Shown here one piece after another: positions 17,563 to 26,344 of a stretch of DNA of 64,000 nt. Both the position numbers and the translations under genes were made by a program. Every line of letters begins with the position of its first letter. Position 1 is the stretch's first letter. This DNA comes from a bacterium BMS3Bbin14 (GTDB lineage Bacteria > Desulfobacterota > Desulfobulbia > Desulfobulbales > Desulfobulbaceae), in the NCBI GenBank assembly GCA_002897615.1, contig BDTX01000030.1, positions 26,877 through 90,876 of the forward strand. The letters run 5' to 3'. The notes below the pieces were generated by a model. The model did not search any database, had not been told where the DNA came from, and was given only the letters and a program-made list of their open reading frames with translations.

Positions 17563-17928
17563 GTGGCAGAAATCCTGGTGCTGGACGATGTTGAGGACGC
17601 CGCTGTCCTGATCAAAAAAATTCTTGAAAAAAAAGGCCACCAGGTCATGGTGTTTACCGACGAGGACCTGGCCCTGCGCCATGTCCGGGAAGGTAACCAC
17701 GTGGACCTGGCCATCCTGGACTTGAAACTGCGCAAGATGGAAGGTACGGAAGTCCTGGCCGAGTTGAAAAAATACCTGCCCGCGATCCGCGCCATCATCA
17801 TGACCGGCTACCCGACAGTGGAAACCGCCGGCCAGGCCCTGAACCTCGGCGCGGCAGCCTATTGCGTCAAGCCCATTGACAAAACGGAGCTGGAAGATAA
17901 GGTCGCGGAGGCGCTGGCAAACAAGTGA
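17563..17928 (+). CDS. Stand-alone response regulator receiver domain
   Basis: A 121-residue receiver without output domain: VLDDV acidic pair, D53 in AILDLKLR, the switch threonine in IMTGYP and the lysine in YCVKPIDK. It starts with GTG at 17563 behind AGAGGT. It is a near duplicate of the receiver at 10936-11310. Its place after the PAS kinase makes it that kinase's probable partner. With no DNA-binding part, it likely acts by protein contact or as a phosphate shuttle to the sigma-54 activator. Confidence 0.9.
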   Translation: MAEILVLDDVEDAAVLIKKILEKKGHQVMVFTDEDLALRHVREGNHVDLAILDLKLRKMEGTEVLAELKKYLPAIRAIIMTGYPTVETAGQALNLGAAAYCVKPIDKTELEDKVAEALANK

Positions 17929-17954
17929 CAACCTGAATCCGTGAGCGTCCGAGG

Positions 17955-19664
17955 CTACGAACGGCTGGCCTTGCCGAGATCCACGATCCTGACATCGCCC
18001 ACGTAATCCTTGGCCTTGTACCTGGTGATCCGGGTCATCTTGCCGGTCAGTTCGGCCATGGTCTTCAGGCTCCGGATAATGGTGGCCAGCTCACCGTGCA
18101 GGGGGTCGGTCTCGCTGGTCTCCTCGATCAGGAGCTGGGCCGTACCCAGGGCCGCGAACATGGGCGTGTTCAATTCGTGGGCTGCAGTCCGGGCCATCTC
18201 CACCACCCCGGCCAGTTTCTCCTTTTCCCGGTGCTCCTCCTGGAGCCGGATATGGGAGGTTATGTCCCTGGTCGTCTGGATGATGTAGTCTATGCCGCAG
18301 TCCTGGCCGAAGGCGGTAACCGGCGAGGCCATCACCTCGAAATACCGCTGTTGGCCGCCTTCCCGGACCTGGCGGACACAGACCGCCTCCTTCCCGGTCG
18401 AGATCACCCGGTCCAGCGGGCAGTCGTCCGGCTCACACAATCGGATTACCTCCCGGCAGGGCCGGCCCACCACCAAGTCTTCATCCCCGCCGTAATGCGC
18501 GAGAAACACCTTGTTGACCATGATGATCCGGTAATCAGGGTCGATGACCACCAGCTCGGCGTTCAGGCTGTCGATAATGTTCTGGAGAAAGTGTTCGTGC
18601 TGCTCCAGTTCGATAACGAGCTTGCTGATCTTGTCATAGTTGATGGCGTTCCGGATCGCGATCCCGCCCTGCTCGGCCACCGCCATGGCGAAATTGACCG
18701 CGGCCGAACTGAATTCACGGTGCTCTGCGGTCAGCAGCCGCAAAACCCCGATGATCCTCTTTCTGACCACAATCGGCACTGCGAGAATACTGGCCACCCC
18801 TTCCCTGCCGGCCTCCTCGCCATAGGCGATATGGGGATCGGTGGCCGCGTCGTAGATCATCACCGGCTCACCCTGCAGGGCCTGATGGGTGCCGAGCTCA
18901 TCGTCAATGGAGCCCCGGGCCAGGTATTCCCGGCTCAGGCCGGAGGCGGCCATCAATTCGAGATGACCCTTCAGCGGATCGAGAAGCCGGATGGTACAGC
19001 CCTTTAGGTCCATGACCAGGGGCAGCCGGGTGACGATCAGGTCGAGAATCTCCTGCAGTTCAGTGGTGGAATTGAGCGCCTTGCCGATCCGGTTCAGGGT
19101 TTCGAAATAGCGGAGCTGCCGTTCCTGGTCCTGGTACATGCGGGCGTTTTCAATCGCAATCCCGCACTGCTCGGCCAGGGCGGCGACAAATTCGATCTCC
19201 GGCTCCCGGAAGCGGCGCGGTTTCTTGGTCAACAGCCGCAGAACGCCGATAATCTTGCCGCGGATGGCAATGGGCAGGGCCAGGATGCTCTTGATTCCTT
19301 CCCTTGCCGCCTCGTCCGGATACTGAATCCTCCGGTCGGTGGCCGCATCGTAGACCGCGGTCGGAGTACCGGACAGGGCCTCGGTAACGCTTTCCTCGGT
19401 ATCGACCGGTCCCCGGCCGAGGTATTCCCCGCTCAACCCGTGGGAGGCAGCCAGAAAAAGCTTTTTCCCCGACGGATCAAGGAGCCGGATAGTGGCGGCA
19501 TCCACGCCGATGATCGCCGGCACCTTCTGGACGATCAACCGCAGCACCTCATCCACGTCCAGGGTGACGGTAATGGCCCGGGTCACCTCCTGGAAAAGGG
19601 CAAGAAAACCTTGCTCGTTGAAATTACCGTGGCGCTCGTCGCTCATCTCATATCTTGCCGTCAT
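17955..19664 (-). CDS. GAF-GAF-PAS-HisKA sensor protein without a catalytic ATPase domain
   Basis: A 569-residue protein. GAF domain 1 covers about 20-178 and GAF domain 2 about 188-342; they are clear repeats of each other (IRLLDP, LAASHGLS/MAASGLS, YDAATD, GVLRLLT). A PAS domain covers about 355-475. A HisKA helix with H496 in RTAAHELNTPM follows, and the chain ends at 569 with no N, G1 or G2 box. So it can dimerise and may accept phosphate, but cannot make it. The ATG overlaps the preceding stop by 4 bases. It is the third gene of the operon with the phosphatase and the PPDK-like protein. Confidence 0.88.
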   Translation of the reverse strand: MTARYEMSDERHGNFNEQGFLALFQEVTRAITVTLDVDEVLRLIVQKVPAIIGVDAATIRLLDPSGKKLFLAASHGLSGEYLGRGPVDTEESVTEALSGTPTAVYDAATDRRIQYPDEAAREGIKSILALPIAIRGKIIGVLRLLTKKPRRFREPEIEFVAALAEQCGIAIENARMYQDQERQLRYFETLNRIGKALNSTTELQEILDLIVTRLPLVMDLKGCTIRLLDPLKGHLELMAASGLSREYLARGSIDDELGTHQALQGEPVMIYDAATDPHIAYGEEAGREGVASILAVPIVVRKRIIGVLRLLTAEHREFSSAAVNFAMAVAEQGGIAIRNAINYDKISKLVIELEQHEHFLQNIIDSLNAELVVIDPDYRIIMVNKVFLAHYGGDEDLVVGRPCREVIRLCEPDDCPLDRVISTGKEAVCVRQVREGGQQRYFEVMASPVTAFGQDCGIDYIIQTTRDITSHIRLQEEHREKEKLAGVVEMARTAAHELNTPMFAALGTAQLLIEETSETDPLHGELATIIRSLKTMAELTGKMTRITRYKAKDYVGDVRIVDLGKASRS

Positions 19665-20665
19665 CTCCCCTTACAGGTGACGAGGTAATTGAAATAGGAC
19701 TGAATAAAACGGCCGGAAACCGTGTCCGGACAGGAGAACAATAACTCCTTTTTTGCCGGAAAGACACCGGAAAGCGCGAAAAAAACATCCCTGGAGATAT
19801 TTGCCAGGGTCTTATCGACCTCCCGCCGGTCCACGACCCCGGCCGGCATTCCGTAAAGCCGGCAGCCGATGGGCCGGTATTTTGCCAGCAGGCAGACACC
19901 GGCCACACTGAGCGGGCAGAGCGACGGCGCCTCCTGCTCACCGGCCCGGGCAACCGCCCGGCTGATGCACTCCTGCCGTGTCCTGCTCGTCAGGCCCCGG
20001 TTGAGCCGGTTGGAGAGATACACCGCCTCGATGAACCGTAAATTGAAATGCCGGCGGCAACAGGAATCATTGTCGACCCCGCAGCGGGACAAAGGAGCAC
20101 GGCCGGGCGCCGAATCCGCGACCCTTGCCTCCACCTCCCGGACCAGGGCCTCGTACTCGGCAAAAAAGACCCCCAGATCGATGACGCTCCTGGCTTCCAG
20201 GGACGGCTCCCGGATGGTGAGCACCCCGGTCTTTCTGCCGTATTTCTTCAACAGCCGCCACTGGGCGTAATTGGTGGGATTGGCCCGGCTGTGTCGCATC
20301 TTCTTCTCCACCACCTTGAGGGCGAGACCGCGGCGGAGCAGGTAGGCGGACACAAAGGTACCGGTCCTGCCGATCCCGTGCCGGCAGTGGACCAGCACCT
20401 TTTTCCCCAGGTAGATCGCCTCGTCAAGCCAGGCCAGGGCTTTTTCCATCTCTTCCATGTCCGGAGCGCACTCGTCCGGGATGGGCAGAAAATAGACCTC
20501 GAATCCGGTCTTTTCCTCGATCTCGTGCAGATCACAGAACTCGCCGCACAGGTTGACAATGGCGTCAATCTCCTGCGCCCTGATCGAATCAAGCTCGGCG
20601 TAAGACATCGGCGCGTGCCCCACTGCCAGGCTTTCCGTAATCCAGGTCAACTCATAGGCCGCCAT
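19661..20665 (-). CDS. Dual-specificity phosphatase fused to a YkgJ-like cysteine-cluster domain
   Basis: A 334-residue protein. Residues 1-150 form a cysteine phosphatase: PIPDE holds the likely general acid D64, and VHCRHGIGRTG holds C94 and the phosphate loop. The C-terminal half (about 195-330) has CGVDNDSCCRRHF and, 70 residues on, CPLSVAGVCLLAKYRPIGCR, a pattern like the metal-binding YkgJ family. Start is ATG at 20665 behind GGGAG; longer starts would run into the previous gene. It overlaps the PPDK-like gene by 14 bases and the GAF protein by 4, so all three should be made together. Confidence 0.8.
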   Translation of the reverse strand: MAAYELTWITESLAVGHAPMSYAELDSIRAQEIDAIVNLCGEFCDLHEIEEKTGFEVYFLPIPDECAPDMEEMEKALAWLDEAIYLGKKVLVHCRHGIGRTGTFVSAYLLRRGLALKVVEKKMRHSRANPTNYAQWRLLKKYGRKTGVLTIREPSLEARSVIDLGVFFAEYEALVREVEARVADSAPGRAPLSRCGVDNDSCCRRHFNLRFIEAVYLSNRLNRGLTSRTRQECISRAVARAGEQEAPSLCPLSVAGVCLLAKYRPIGCRLYGMPAGVVDRREVDKTLANISRDVFFALSGVFPAKKELLFSCPDTVSGRFIQSYFNYLVTCKGR

Positions 20666-23261
20666 TATCACTCCCGTCTCCCGGTTCGCCGGCCGACCGG
20701 GAACCAGAGGAAGAAAAGGAATAGCGGCCCGCAAAAAAATCAGCCACAAAACCGGCGACCGGGTCACTGTCCCTTAAGACCATGTCAAGCAGGCGGGTAG
20801 CGCCCAGCAACCGGCCGAGCATATCAAGGGTTTTCTCCATCTCCGGCACGTCAAGACCGCTGACCCGCGCGTCGAGCAGATCACCCCGGACCTGCACCGC
20901 AAAGCCAAGCCGGCCGAGGACCTCGGCCAGAAAGGTAATCCGGGCCGAACGGCCGGAAAAATCACCGCCGCCGCCCGCAAAGCGCAAGGCGATATAATTG
21001 ACCGCGTTCCGGGGACCGCAGAGCGCATCCACAACGGCGAAATGGTAGCCGAAGCGCATATTCAGATTAAAATAATCCTCCGAGACAACCGCGTAGGTGG
21101 CGAGCGCGGCTGACTCCCTGGGCGCCACCCCGCCTGCGATTGCCACCGTATCAAAGGTCTTCCAGTCGAAATGACCGTGACCGGCCCAGTCAATATCCGG
21201 ATGGGCAAGCCCCTGCCACAGGGCCCTGAAGGGCCGGGAACGGATATCGTCAACCGAAATCTCCGGCCCGGGGCCCGCCGATTCAAGGAGGCCGCCCCCC
21301 ACGTCCAGGATATGGACGGTTAGCGGCAGATCGCTGACCAGCCGCCTGCTGCCCCGGCCCGTGGACCGGCGGTCGCCGATGGAAAACATCTCGCTCATGG
21401 CCTTTTCGTGGGTGAAGCGGATCAGGTCATGAAGAGAGCGGCAACTCTCCGGCACAAAGGAGGGAGACTGGGGATCGACCAGGGCCAACGGCGAGATGAA
21501 GTCTATTATATACTTTAGTTTACGGAGATATGGACTGTCGGCAAACCGGGCCGGCTTTCCTTTCGTCCCTGCCGGCCGGGGCACGGAGGCCTCTTCGTGG
21601 ACCTTGAGGTGATCAACGTCGACCGTCACCAGCTGGCCGTGGGCCAGGCGGCTGGTCGCCTCCCCGGTATTGACCAGCACCGGCACCCCGAACTCGCGGG
21701 CCACGGAAGCAAAATGACCGGCCACGCTCCCCCGGTCCGCGACCACCGCCTCAAGCCGGTCCATAATCATGACCAGGGCCGGCGGGGTATCCCGGCAGAC
21801 CAGGACCGCCCCGGCCGGAACGGCGTCAGGCCCGCTGCCGGGCGGAATCAGGAATACCCGGCCCGAGCCGATGCCGGGTGCGGCCCGCTCACCACCGGCC
21901 AGGAGCACAGGCCCGCTGATTTCAGGCTCCTCCGCCCGGCCCTCACCCCGGTCCCGCCTATCCGCAGCCAAGGCAAGAGGCCGCGCCTGGAGCAGCAACA
22001 TCCGGCCCTGCCGGTCCAGGCACCACTCGATATCAAGCGGCCGGCCCCAGAAATCCTCGGCCCGGCGGCACAACCCGGCCAGCGCCAGGGCCTGATGGTC
22101 GTCAAGGGAGATCCGATGCCGGTCAGCGGCCGCAACCTCGGCAAGCTGACCGCGGCCCGGCGGACCGGCAACCATCCTGACCGACTTTGCCGCCACCCGC
22201 CGCCGGATAACCGCCGGCGGCTCATCTTTTGAACAGCTGATGGCGTCGGCGGCCGACTCACCGCCGACCAGGAGTTCACCCAGCCCCCACAGTGAATGGA
22301 TGACCAGTACGGAATCATCGTCATTCTCCAGGTCAACAGTAGTTACCACGCCACTCGCCACCGCATCAATCATGGGCAGGACCAGGACCGCCATCGGAAT
22401 TTCCGCGTCCAGCAGCCCGTAGCTGATCCGGTAAAACAGGGCCCGGGGAGAGTATTTACCGGCCACCACCTCCTGCCAGGCCCGGGCCAGGTCAGCCGGG
22501 GCCACATTGAGCATGGTCCGGTACTGGCCGGCAAAGGAGATATCACCATCCTCGGCCACCGCGCTGCTCCGGACGGCAAAGCGGGATGCGCCGTTCCCGT
22601 TATCTACCAGCATCGAGAGAGAGCCGGCTATCGCCTCCTCGATGTCGGTCGGCACCCGGGCATTGCGGACGGCAATCACGATCTCATCCGAGACCCGTTC
22701 GAGAGCGCCCGGCGCGGCCGGATCAAGACCGGCTAACCGCCGGTCAATTTCCCCGCGCAGGTTGTTGCACTCCAGGAAATAGTTGCAGGCCGTGGTGGTG
22801 ACGACAAAACCGGGCGGGACCGGGAGCCCGAGCCGGTTTTTCAACCGGGCCAGGTTGAAGGCCTTGCCGCCCACCATCCCCTCATCCAGGGAAGAGATCT
22901 CCTTGAGCCCGACCACAAAGGGCGGCGCGAAGTCAAGATCCGGCGGGGCCAGCATGAAACGGATATAAAAATCTATCTTCTTGAAATAGTCGGAAAGGGA
23001 AAGATAAGAGCCCGGCGCCATGACCTGGAGACAGTCAATCATGGCGCCCACGGTGCCGGCCAGTTCATCATACCGGTGGGCGATGGCGGCGAGATCGAAT
23101 TTCTGCCGCCGGTAAAAAATCTCTTCAAGTTCGGCGATCAATTCGTGGGCCCGCCGGTCCTGATCGAGCAGCCGCTTGAAGGCCTCATATTTCTCCCGCA
23201 GCACCGTGCCGGGAGAAAAAATCTGGTAGGTCCAGTGTTTGAAGAGCCTGTTCACAAACAT
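20652..23261 (-). CDS. PEP-synthase/PPDK-like phosphotransferase lacking the C-terminal TIM barrel
   Basis: An 869-residue protein. About 1-105 is a helical region of unknown type. About 109-430 is the PPDK_N ATP-grasp domain (GGKAFNLARLKNRLGLPVPPG; RFAVRSSAVAEDG; QARPLAL). About 455-560 is the mobile phosphohistidine domain, with H516 in GSVAGHFASVAREFG. In place of the PEP/pyruvate barrel, the C-terminal 300 residues hold an unrelated domain (HILDVGGGL, FNLNMRFGYHFAVVDALCG, GRSARITFLAEVLGRLGF). It may use ATP to phosphorylate its own histidine and pass phosphate to an unknown acceptor. Start ATG 23261 follows GGGGAGTGGAGTG. Confidence 0.82.
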   Translation of the reverse strand: MFVNRLFKHWTYQIFSPGTVLREKYEAFKRLLDQDRRAHELIAELEEIFYRRQKFDLAAIAHRYDELAGTVGAMIDCLQVMAPGSYLSLSDYFKKIDFYIRFMLAPPDLDFAPPFVVGLKEISSLDEGMVGGKAFNLARLKNRLGLPVPPGFVVTTTACNYFLECNNLRGEIDRRLAGLDPAAPGALERVSDEIVIAVRNARVPTDIEEAIAGSLSMLVDNGNGASRFAVRSSAVAEDGDISFAGQYRTMLNVAPADLARAWQEVVAGKYSPRALFYRISYGLLDAEIPMAVLVLPMIDAVASGVVTTVDLENDDDSVLVIHSLWGLGELLVGGESAADAISCSKDEPPAVIRRRVAAKSVRMVAGPPGRGQLAEVAAADRHRISLDDHQALALAGLCRRAEDFWGRPLDIEWCLDRQGRMLLLQARPLALAADRRDRGEGRAEEPEISGPVLLAGGERAAPGIGSGRVFLIPPGSGPDAVPAGAVLVCRDTPPALVMIMDRLEAVVADRGSVAGHFASVAREFGVPVLVNTGEATSRLAHGQLVTVDVDHLKVHEEASVPRPAGTKGKPARFADSPYLRKLKYIIDFISPLALVDPQSPSFVPESCRSLHDLIRFTHEKAMSEMFSIGDRRSTGRGSRRLVSDLPLTVHILDVGGGLLESAGPGPEISVDDIRSRPFRALWQGLAHPDIDWAGHGHFDWKTFDTVAIAGGVAPRESAALATYAVVSEDYFNLNMRFGYHFAVVDALCGPRNAVNYIALRFAGGGGDFSGRSARITFLAEVLGRLGFAVQVRGDLLDARVSGLDVPEMEKTLDMLGRLLGATRLLDMVLRDSDPVAGFVADFFAGRYSFSSSGSRSAGEPGDGSDNGGL

Positions 23262-23414
23262 CACTCCACTCCCCGATACCTTACGCCCGATAAGGCAGCA
23301 AAGGATCACCTCCCCCGCCGTGACCTCCCGATCTCGCGCAAGAGAATATAACCTGACACCAAGTTACGAGAATGGCACCACCTTAATTTTCAAAATTACA
23401 AACATTACTCTTCA
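23262..23414. other. Upstream region of the PPDK-like operon
   Basis: This short AT-richer gap must hold the promoter of the minus-strand operon. No convincing -35/-10 or -24/-12 pair was found. It ends at the left end of a truncated R1 repeat. Confidence 0.35.
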
Positions 23415-23499
23415 CCTGGGTCCGTGAGCGTTCGTTCGGGAACGGTGCAGATGCAAAACGGCAACTATGCTGATCATCATGGTGTAATATCAACTAGTT
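23415..23499 (+). repeat. R1 repeat, truncated left half (copy A')
   Basis: About 85 bases match the left part of R1, from CCTGGGTCCGTGAGCG to TATCAACTAGTT, with several changes. It is joined directly to the full copy at 23500. The tandem pair as a whole is flanked by CTTCA on the left and TTTCA on the right, so it may have moved as one unit. Confidence 0.75.
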
Positions 23500-23719
23500 C
23501 CTGAATCCGTGAGCGTTCGAGAACAGTGCAGATGCAAGGCGGCAACGATGTCGATTATCCTGGTGTGATATCAACGAGTTGCCAACGCAGCAGATGCGCC
23601 GTTATCGGGCGCCCCGCAGGGCGGCGCGGTGAAGACCATAAAATGCATTTATTCAGCATACAATACAATAAATTCCACATATTGCATGGAGCATTACCTC
23701 AAGCCGTCACGGATTCAGG
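23500..23719 (+). repeat. R1 repeat, full 220-bp copy (copy A)
   Basis: It starts CCTGAATCCGTGAGCG and ends with CGTCACGGATTCAGG, so the ends are 13-bp inverted repeats. Inside lies a strong GC hairpin (GGGCGCC...GGCGC). No transposase is encoded, so it is MITE-like. Its right end supplies the stop codon of the tandem HD gene that reads into it. Confidence 0.85.
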
Positions 23720-24983
23720 TTTCATTTGCAGGCTGCTTAAACTGTTCCTCGTATAATTCTAAAGCCTTGGCCTGTTCCCCGGCAACATAGGTAAATATAT
23801 CATGATAATTATCAAGAAGGAGGTTGACTATTCTGGAATCCAAAAGCCCTTTTTCTGCTTGCTGCTTTAAAATTCTGATAACTTCTTTTTTTGACATCCC
23901 CGGCCGATAAGGGCGGTCTTCGGCAACCGCTGTAAAAATATCGGCGACGGCCATAATCCGTGCTTTGGTATCAAGTTCAGCCGCAACGCAACGAAAAGGA
24001 TAACCTGAACCATCTAATTTTTCATGGTGATATGCCGCCCATTGGGCAATTTGCTTAAGTCCGGCAATCGTATTAATCAATGAATAAGTAAAGTATGTAT
24101 GTGATTTAATAACTGCAAATTCTTCCCTGGTCAGCTTGCCCTCTTTTTCAAGAATTTTTTCAGGTATCGCTAATTTGCCGAGATCATGCAAATCACCTGC
24201 CACCCCCATAAGTTGTATTTCCGTATCAGTAAGGCCGAAGATGCTGGAGATTTTTACCGCACAGGCCGAGACCCCGGTTGAATGTGTCGAGGTGAATTTG
24301 GATTTAAAATCGATAATACTTTTAAAGGTCTTGGCAATAGGAGATATCCCTAAAATATCAATCTCCTTGCTTTTATAAGGACCGGTATGAAGCAAGATGG
24401 AATATAATCGTGGCGAAGCCAAATCCAGCCAAAACTCCTCGCGCCTGGCGGTTCTCACAAATAGATCAACAATGTCAGGATGAAATGTTTTACCGGATAA
24501 GGAAATAATTTTTGCGATAACCTGATCATGTTGATGTAAAATATAATGATCTCGATTCACTAAACGCTCAACATAATCAGCCAGTGAAATAATTTGAGAG
24601 CCTAAGACATACGACGTATCGATAGGTTCATGCCAATGGCGCCATTCCCTATGGTGGAACCTGACAAGGTCGGATTTATCGCTTAAGAAAGGAATTTGTT
24701 TTAATAAGAAAGCGCCACGCATGCAGTGCGGGTTAGTATCATCCCTTTCAAATCTAATGAAAGCGAGTTTTTCTTCAACCCTGAAAAATCCAATATCATG
24801 CAGTAACGATGCGACAAATATATCCTCCATCATTTTTTCCGACAACCCGGCGGTTTTTGAAATCTCCCACGCAATAAAGGCTGTACGTTGCTGATGCTGC
24901 GCCATCTCCGGGCTCGCCAAATCCATCGCATCAGATAAAGAAAGCAAAAAATTACCTAAATTAACAGATATTCCTCTCTCCAT
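23715..24983 (-). CDS. Tandem HD-domain (HD-GYP type) signalling protein, last residue and stop set by a repeat
   Basis: A 422-residue cytoplasmic protein. A first HD-like domain has SLLHDIGFF (about 60) and RFHHREWRHWHE (about 110). A second, canonical HD-GYP domain has DLHDLGKLAIPEKIL (about 265), a histidine in IKSHTYF, then AAYHHEKLDGSGYP and ADIFTAVAEDRPYRPG. Such proteins degrade cyclic di-GMP or related dinucleotides. Start is ATG at 24983 behind AGAGGTG. The last codons are GCA AAT GAA ACC TGA, of which CCTGA belongs to repeat R1. Rebuilding the site without the repeat gives GAA GAG TAA, so the original end was ANEE. Confidence 0.85.
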   Translation of the reverse strand: MERGISVNLGNFLLSLSDAMDLASPEMAQHQQRTAFIAWEISKTAGLSEKMMEDIFVASLLHDIGFFRVEEKLAFIRFERDDTNPHCMRGAFLLKQIPFLSDKSDLVRFHHREWRHWHEPIDTSYVLGSQIISLADYVERLVNRDHYILHQHDQVIAKIISLSGKTFHPDIVDLFVRTARREEFWLDLASPRLYSILLHTGPYKSKEIDILGISPIAKTFKSIIDFKSKFTSTHSTGVSACAVKISSIFGLTDTEIQLMGVAGDLHDLGKLAIPEKILEKEGKLTREEFAVIKSHTYFTYSLINTIAGLKQIAQWAAYHHEKLDGSGYPFRCVAAELDTKARIMAVADIFTAVAEDRPYRPGMSKKEVIRILKQQAEKGLLDSRIVNLLLDNYHDIFTYVAGEQAKALELYEEQFKQPANET

Positions 24984-25011
24984 TATTTACACCTCTAATT
25001 AGTTTTTGAAT

Positions 25012-25116
25012 CCTGTGTCCGTGAGCGTTCGGGAACGGTGCAGATGTAAAGCGGCAACGATGTTGATTATCATGGTGTGGTATCAATGAGCTACCAACGC
25101 AGCAGATGCGCCGTTC
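25012..25116 (+). repeat. R1 repeat, left half, interrupted by R2 (copy B)
   Basis: The left 105 bases of R1 (from CCTGTGTCCGTGAGCG to GATGCGCCGTTC). It ends exactly where R2 is inserted, and the right half of R1 is not found after R2. It lies 29 bases upstream of the tandem HD gene start and so falls where that gene's promoter should be. Confidence 0.8.
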
Positions 25117-25299
25117 GTAAGCCGCCACAGGCACCCCATCTTCACGCGGTCACTCCCGCCCGCATAGAGGGACTACCGGAGTCTCCCTTCGGTCGCTTAC
25201 CTGCGAACGGCAGCGACTACGTAAATCTGTGGCACCTGTGACGGCTTACAGGTTGGATGTAAGGAATAGCGCAGAGTTTCACACCCTGTGACCAGTTAC
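25117..25299 (+). repeat. R2 repeat, 183 bp, with 8-bp target duplication
   Basis: It starts GTAAGCCGCCACAGG and ends CCTGTGACCAGTTAC, imperfect inverted ends beginning GTAA. CGCCGTTC occurs on both sides (25109-25116 and 25300-25307), a perfect 8-bp duplication. The ends and duplication size fit the IS66 family, so this looks like an IS66-mobilised MITE. An internal inverted copy of the left end (GGCACCTGTGACGGCTTAC) lies near 25225-25250. A second 183-bp copy is at 63282. Confidence 0.85.
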
Positions 25300-25335
25300 C
25301 GCCGTTCCCGGCCCTTACCGGATTTAACTCTATCC

Positions 25336-25375
25336 GTAACGGCTTGAAGCGGCATTCCATATAAAGAACCGCTGC
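25336..25375 (-). repeat. Degenerate R1 end in reverse orientation
   Basis: TATCCGTAACGGCTTGAAG resembles the right end of R1 read backwards (ATCCGTGACGGCTTGAGG). It is too diverged to be an active end and shows repeated insertion and decay in this gap. Confidence 0.4.
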
Positions 25376-25564
25376 GATCAGGCACTGCGCATCCATCGGC
25401 AATGATGCTGATCCCCCCTGCCGGAGACGGCCTTCCCATTCCTGCCAGCAGCTAATAATTTACTACACATAATTCGGTTGTTTTGGCAAGACTATTCAGC
25501 CATTGCATAGTGTCCGGTTGGTGCCGATGTGTCCTCGGCGCGTCATCGTCACCCTTGAATTTTT

Positions 25565-25784
25565 CCTGAATCCGTGACGGCTTGAGGTGATGTTCCATGC
25601 AATACATGGAATTTATTGCATTATATGACGAATAAATGCATTTTATACTCTTCACCGCGCCGCCCTGCGGGGCGCCCGATAACGGCACATCTGCTGCGTT
25701 GGCAACTCCTTGATATCACACCAGGATAATCAACATCGTTGCCGCCTTGCATCTGTACCGTTCTCGAACGCTCACGGATTCAGG
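25565..25784 (-). repeat. R1 repeat, full 220-bp copy, reverse orientation (copy C)
   Basis: This is the full R1 in the opposite orientation to the other full copies, starting CCTGAATCCGTGACGG and ending CTCACGGATTCAGG. TTTTT on both sides (25560-25564 and 25785-25789) fits a 5-bp target duplication, although the right side is a longer T run. Confidence 0.85.
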
Positions 25785-26248
25785 TTTTTTTTTACTCTCT
25801 CGGCATTTGAATAATATGATATACTAGGTCATAACCTTTCAGAATAAAATCGCCCGGGGTTACCGCCGAAAAAAAGTGTTCACGCATGCGGCGGAGGAAG
25901 GAGTGATCAGATCCAAATTCACCGATGATGCTGCAGATTAAACTGATGAATATATTGCTTCATAAAGCTGCAACCCGGTAGAGCCAAGATAACTATTCCG
26001 CGACACTTCATCTTCCGGCGATCAGACCTCCGCATATAAACCTACTATGACCGGGAACCGCCGACCGTAACTCCATCGGTCTCGTCCTCGTCGCCGGCAT
26101 GGTCAGGGGGCACCATGTTTACATTTTTTTGTCGTGCCGTCGATTTATATAATCGTGGCCCGCGATCATTCCAGGGAGCCGGCCGCGGAAATCGTCATCT
26201 CGCCCGGCAGGGAGAGCGTCGAGACAAGTTGAACAGGAGGAAACAAAA
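25785..26248. other. Gene-free stretch between repeat C and the phosphatase leader
   Basis: No gene with a supporting ribosome site is seen. A weak promoter-like pair TTTACT (25791-25796) and TATGAT (25815-25820), 18 bases apart, lies just right of repeat C and could drive the plus-strand phosphatase and acetate kinase genes. The stretch from 25850 to 26240 has no recognisable content. Confidence 0.35.
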
Positions 26249-26341
26249 TTGGTTCGTTTTTTATCAGTTTCGGCATCGGAAAAAAATACGCCGGCCGCAG
26301 AAAAATGCTTCGAAAAATCGTTTCGTTCGCTTAACATATAG
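26249..26341 (+). CDS. Possible 30-residue leader ORF (TTG start), in frame with the phosphatase
   Basis: AGGAGG is followed after 8 bases by TTG at 26249, opening MVRFLSVSASEKN... for 30 codons to TAG at 26339-26341. The phosphatase ATG comes 3 bases later, in the same frame, and has no ribosome site of its own. Either this is a leader peptide whose translation feeds the phosphatase, or the phosphatase once had a longer N-terminus now cut by TAG. Confidence 0.35.
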   Translation: MVRFLSVSASEKNTPAAEKCFEKSFRSLNI

Positions 26342-26344
26342 ATC

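Noticed and set aside
23415..23719. Tandem repeat units considered as a CRISPR array
   Set aside because: The units are 85 and 220 bp, directly joined, with no short regular repeats or spacers and no cas genes.
25217..25688. Short minus-strand frames in the repeat-rich gap
   Set aside because: They are made of R2 and R1 repeat sequence, which carries no conserved coding frame between copies.
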